A model generated the notes under the pieces. That model ran no database searches. It was not told the origin of the DNA and was given only the letters and a program-made list of their open reading frames with translations. Positions 61,896-64,000 of a stretch of 64,000 nucleotides of DNA are shown here, one piece after another. This stretch comes from UBA3478 sp965662045 (lineage in GTDB: Bacteria > Bacteroidota > Bacteroidia > Flavobacteriales > Flavobacteriaceae). Where the stretch lies: assembly GCA_965662045.1 (NCBI GenBank), contig CBFIGE010000006.1, positions 74,457 through 138,456 of the forward strand. The letters run 5' to 3'. Numbering within the stretch: the first letter of the stretch is position 1; the number at the start of each line of letters is the position of its first letter. The translations under genes were made by a program, and so were the position numbers.

Positions 61896-63188
61896 TCAGG
61901 AATTCATAAGGTCTTCAATCTCATCGGCCTCAATAGGAATATTCGCCATGAGGTTTACTGGAGCATCCGTTTCTTGAAGCACAATATCGTCTTCAAGACG
62001 AACACCAAAGCCCTCTTCAGGAATGTAAATTCCGGGCTCAACGGTGAATACCATATTGGCTGTCATCGGTGTTTTGAGAACGCCATAGTCGTGCGTGTTT
62101 AGACCTAGATGATGACTTGTGCCGTGCATAAAATACTTTTTATAGGCAGGATTTTCTTTGGATTCATTGGCTACATCAGCCTTGTCTAAAAGCCCGAGTT
62201 GAAGTAATTCAGCAGTCATTACTTTACCTACTTCGAGGTGGAATTCATGCCATAAAACCCCAGGGCGCAGCATTTTTGTCACCTCATCTTTTACACGCAA
62301 AACAGCTTGGTAGACCACTCTTTGACGATCCGTAAATCGACCTGAAACTGGAATGGTTCGGGTCATGTCGCTGGAATAATTAGCATATTCTGCCCCGACA
62401 TCCATCAAAAGCAACTCCCCAGCTTTACACTGATTATTGTTTTCGATATAGTGCAGAATGTTTGCGTTTTTTCCTGACGCAATTATTGGGGTATAGGCAA
62501 AGCCTTTAGATTTGTTTTTAATAAATTCATGTATGAACTCAGCCTCAATCTCATATTCCCAAACTTCTGGCTTTACGAAGTTCAATATGCGCCTAAACCC
62601 TTTTTCTGTGATATTACAGGCCTTTTGTAAGAGCTCAATTTCAATTTGATCTTTAACTCCTCTAAGTTCGTTTAAAATAGGAAAGCTCTTTGCCGTTTGA
62701 TGTGCGGGATATTTCGACTTCACCTCATTTATAAAACGGTCTTCACGGGTCTGGGTATCCACAGCCTGTCGGTAATGCTCATTTGTGTTTAAATATACAG
62801 TCTCCGCCTCTGACATCATGTCTGCAAAAACCCTTTGAAAATCACTCAGCCAATATATGGTTTGAACACCGGAGACTTCTTTAGCCATAACTTTAGAAAG
62901 TTTTGGACCTTCCCACACTGCGATATGCGCATTGGTCTCTCTGACGAATAATACTTCTCTGTGGTTTTGATTGAGTGCATCAGGAAAGAGCACTAGAATA
63001 CTTTCTTCTTGGTCGATACCGCTAAGGTAAAAGATGTCTCTATGCTGCTCGAAGTTAAGGGTGCTGTCGGCCCCTACCGGGTAGATATCATTGGAATTGA
63101 ACACCGCTATGCTCTTTGGACGCATTTGGTCCATAAAACGCTGCCTATTATCAATAAAAAGTCGGTTAGAAATTAAATCGTATTTCAT
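61896..63188 (-). CDS. Xaa-Pro aminopeptidase (aminopeptidase P, M24B)
   Basis: A 430-residue metallopeptidase that removes the first residue before proline. The N-terminal creatinase-like domain includes FYLSGIDQEESILVLF. The M24 core binds two metal ions: Asp in LLMDVGAEYANYSSDMTRT (two Asp), His in MHGTSHHLGLNTHD, and Glu in TVEPGIYIPEEGFGVRLEDDI (two Glu). I start at the ATG at 63188; the frame extends only to a TTG at 63194. It lies 67 bases after the GH16 gene. Confidence 0.95.
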   Translation of the reverse strand: MKYDLISNRLFIDNRQRFMDQMRPKSIAVFNSNDIYPVGADSTLNFEQHRDIFYLSGIDQEESILVLFPDALNQNHREVLFVRETNAHIAVWEGPKLSKVMAKEVSGVQTIYWLSDFQRVFADMMSEAETVYLNTNEHYRQAVDTQTREDRFINEVKSKYPAHQTAKSFPILNELRGVKDQIEIELLQKACNITEKGFRRILNFVKPEVWEYEIEAEFIHEFIKNKSKGFAYTPIIASGKNANILHYIENNNQCKAGELLLMDVGAEYANYSSDMTRTIPVSGRFTDRQRVVYQAVLRVKDEVTKMLRPGVLWHEFHLEVGKVMTAELLQLGLLDKADVANESKENPAYKKYFMHGTSHHLGLNTHDYGVLKTPMTANMVFTVEPGIYIPEEGFGVRLEDDIVLQETDAPVNLMANIPIEADEIEDLMNS

Positions 63189-63261
63189 ATACAAGCTGTT
63201 TGCATATAAAAGTACAGTTTTTGTCTTCTAACCGACTTGTTGATCTTATTTTTTTAAACCG

Positions 63262-64000
63262 TTATTGATATACTCTTACGTAATCAACAACCATTTGATC
63301 AGATGTAAAGTTTGGATCGACTAAACCTCCTAAGGTTCCTCCCATCGCCACATTTAATATTAAGAAGAAGTCACTGTTGAAAGGCAATTCACTAACGTTG
63401 GTTACCCTGTGATAAATTTCATTATCAGCTGCAAAAATAATTTCTTCTTGTCTCCACTCTACGGTGTAAATATGATACTCTTCGGAATTTTCAATAGTTC
63501 TAGAAGACGTTATAAAGGAAGGTCCTGTTCCAGCGCTGTTCGGAAAATGCACAGTAGCACCAACACCTGTCTTATCTTGACCGGTTTGCTCCATAATGTC
63601 TATTTCACCGCAACTAGGCCATCCTACTTGGTCAAAGTTTGCTCCTAGCATCCAAAGTGCAGGCCATGTACCTTGACTTACCGGTAATTTGGCCTTAACA
63701 TCAACGCGTCCATATGTGAACTCATAGAGGTTCTCAGATTTGATTCTTGCCGAGGTGTATGAATTCTGACCTGTGGCTCCAAAATCAAAGAAGAGTACAA
63801 TTCTATCGTAGTTTCCTTCAGGTGCGTTACTGAAATCATATGTCAAGGTCTCCCAGCCGTTTTCAACGGAAGTAAACTGGTCTACTTCATAAAATACAGA
63901 AGGGCTACCGTCGTTGAGAGGTGGCGAAGTTGAATCTTCGATTTTCAATTTAACAACCGCATCTACTTTAGAAGAATAGGTCTGCATACTCACGATAGGA
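63262..64000 (-). CDS. Glycoside hydrolase family 16 (5' end outside window)
   Basis: The frame stays open to the window edge, so the gene continues beyond 64000 and its start is missing. The C-terminal GH16 domain has VDVKAKLPVSQGTWPALWMLG, then the catalytic motif GEIDIMEQTG (E-x-D-x-x-E), DKTGVGATVHFPNS, and the closing DFFLILNVAMGGTLGG ... MVVDYVRVYQ. Upstream in the protein, VVKLKIEDSTSPPLN and TLTYDFSNAPEGNYDRIVLFFDFG look like a carbohydrate-binding beta-sandwich. Enzymes of this type cleave beta-1,3- (or mixed-linked) glucans such as laminarin, in keeping with a marine or polysaccharide-degrading lifestyle. No sorting domain follows. Confidence 0.9.
   Translation of the reverse strand, partial: PIVSMQTYSSKVDAVVKLKIEDSTSPPLNDGSPSVFYEVDQFTSVENGWETLTYDFSNAPEGNYDRIVLFFDFGATGQNSYTSARIKSENLYEFTYGRVDVKAKLPVSQGTWPALWMLGANFDQVGWPSCGEIDIMEQTGQDKTGVGATVHFPNSAGTGPSFITSSRTIENSEEYHIYTVEWRQEEIIFAADNEIYHRVTNVSELPFNSDFFLILNVAMGGTLGGLVDPNFTSDQMVVDYVRVYQ

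Overview
The window is a compact, AT-rich chromosomal segment from a member of the Bacteroidetes, almost certainly order Flavobacteriales. Supporting signs are the type IX secretion (T9SS) C-terminal sorting domains (type A and gliding-motility type B), a PorP/SprF protein, the families DUF2480, DUF3078, DUF1460 and DUF6973, TAnnTTTG-type promoter elements, a SUF operon in flavobacterial order, and a C5-pathway heme cluster with a divergent AraC-type gene. Genus cannot be fixed from the sequence. I see no tRNA, rRNA, CRISPR array, insertion sequence or prophage. No intergenic stretch exceeds 300 bases; the longest is the hemA/AraC divergent region at 40135-40360. Two runs of N (11015-11114 and 45583-45680) are assembly gaps inside genes.

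Layout. 1-7.4 kb: a partial DUF1643 gene, a small beta-barrel protein, a GAF histidine kinase, then a DUF1800 / DUF1501 / lipoprotein operon. 7.4-17.3 kb (minus strand): a penicillin acylase family enzyme and secreted T9SS cargo, namely a subtilase with fibronectin III (Fn3) repeats, a PorP/SprF protein, a large calcium-binding protein built from 177-bp tandem repeats, and a tiny orphan relative of it. 17.4-31 kb: mostly housekeeping, with a methyltransferase, PLP enzyme, DUF2237, TPR/AraC regulator, MarC, S41 protease, dCMP deaminase, HupE-like protein, TerB/DnaJ protein, bacilliredoxin, PlsC, HD hydrolase, crotonase, NtrY-like kinase and HemJ. 31-34.2 kb: a sortilin/BNR-repeat exported protein.

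34.4-36 kb holds the most unusual genes. The first is a 439-residue protein whose two ends match a proteasome/HslV beta subunit: after removal of Met1 it has Thr1, Asp17 and a Lys near position 33, and it ends with a D-x-x-x-G-G strand. Long helical insertions interrupt this core. A 102-residue charged helical protein overlaps its 3' end.

36-48 kb is the heme region. It has a MATE exporter, hemH and a DUF1460 amidase-like gene, then an AraC-type gene divergent from hemA-hemC-hemD-hemE-(DUF6973)-hemF-(PhzF)-hemB-ogt. Most junctions in this run overlap or abut. With hemH here and hemJ at 30.5 kb, nearly the whole oxygen-using route from glutamyl-tRNA to protoheme is present, except hemL and gltX.

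48-51 kb holds a membrane-anchored putative one-component regulator and two tandem paralogous lipoproteins. hflX follows. 52.4-59.7 kb (minus strand) is the SUF iron-sulfur operon: iscA/sufA-like, sufB, sufC, sufD, sufS, sufE, sufT, then DUF2480 and DUF3078. The end carries a YqiA-like hydrolase, thiL, a small zinc-ribbon-like protein, aminopeptidase P and a partial GH16 glycoside hydrolase.
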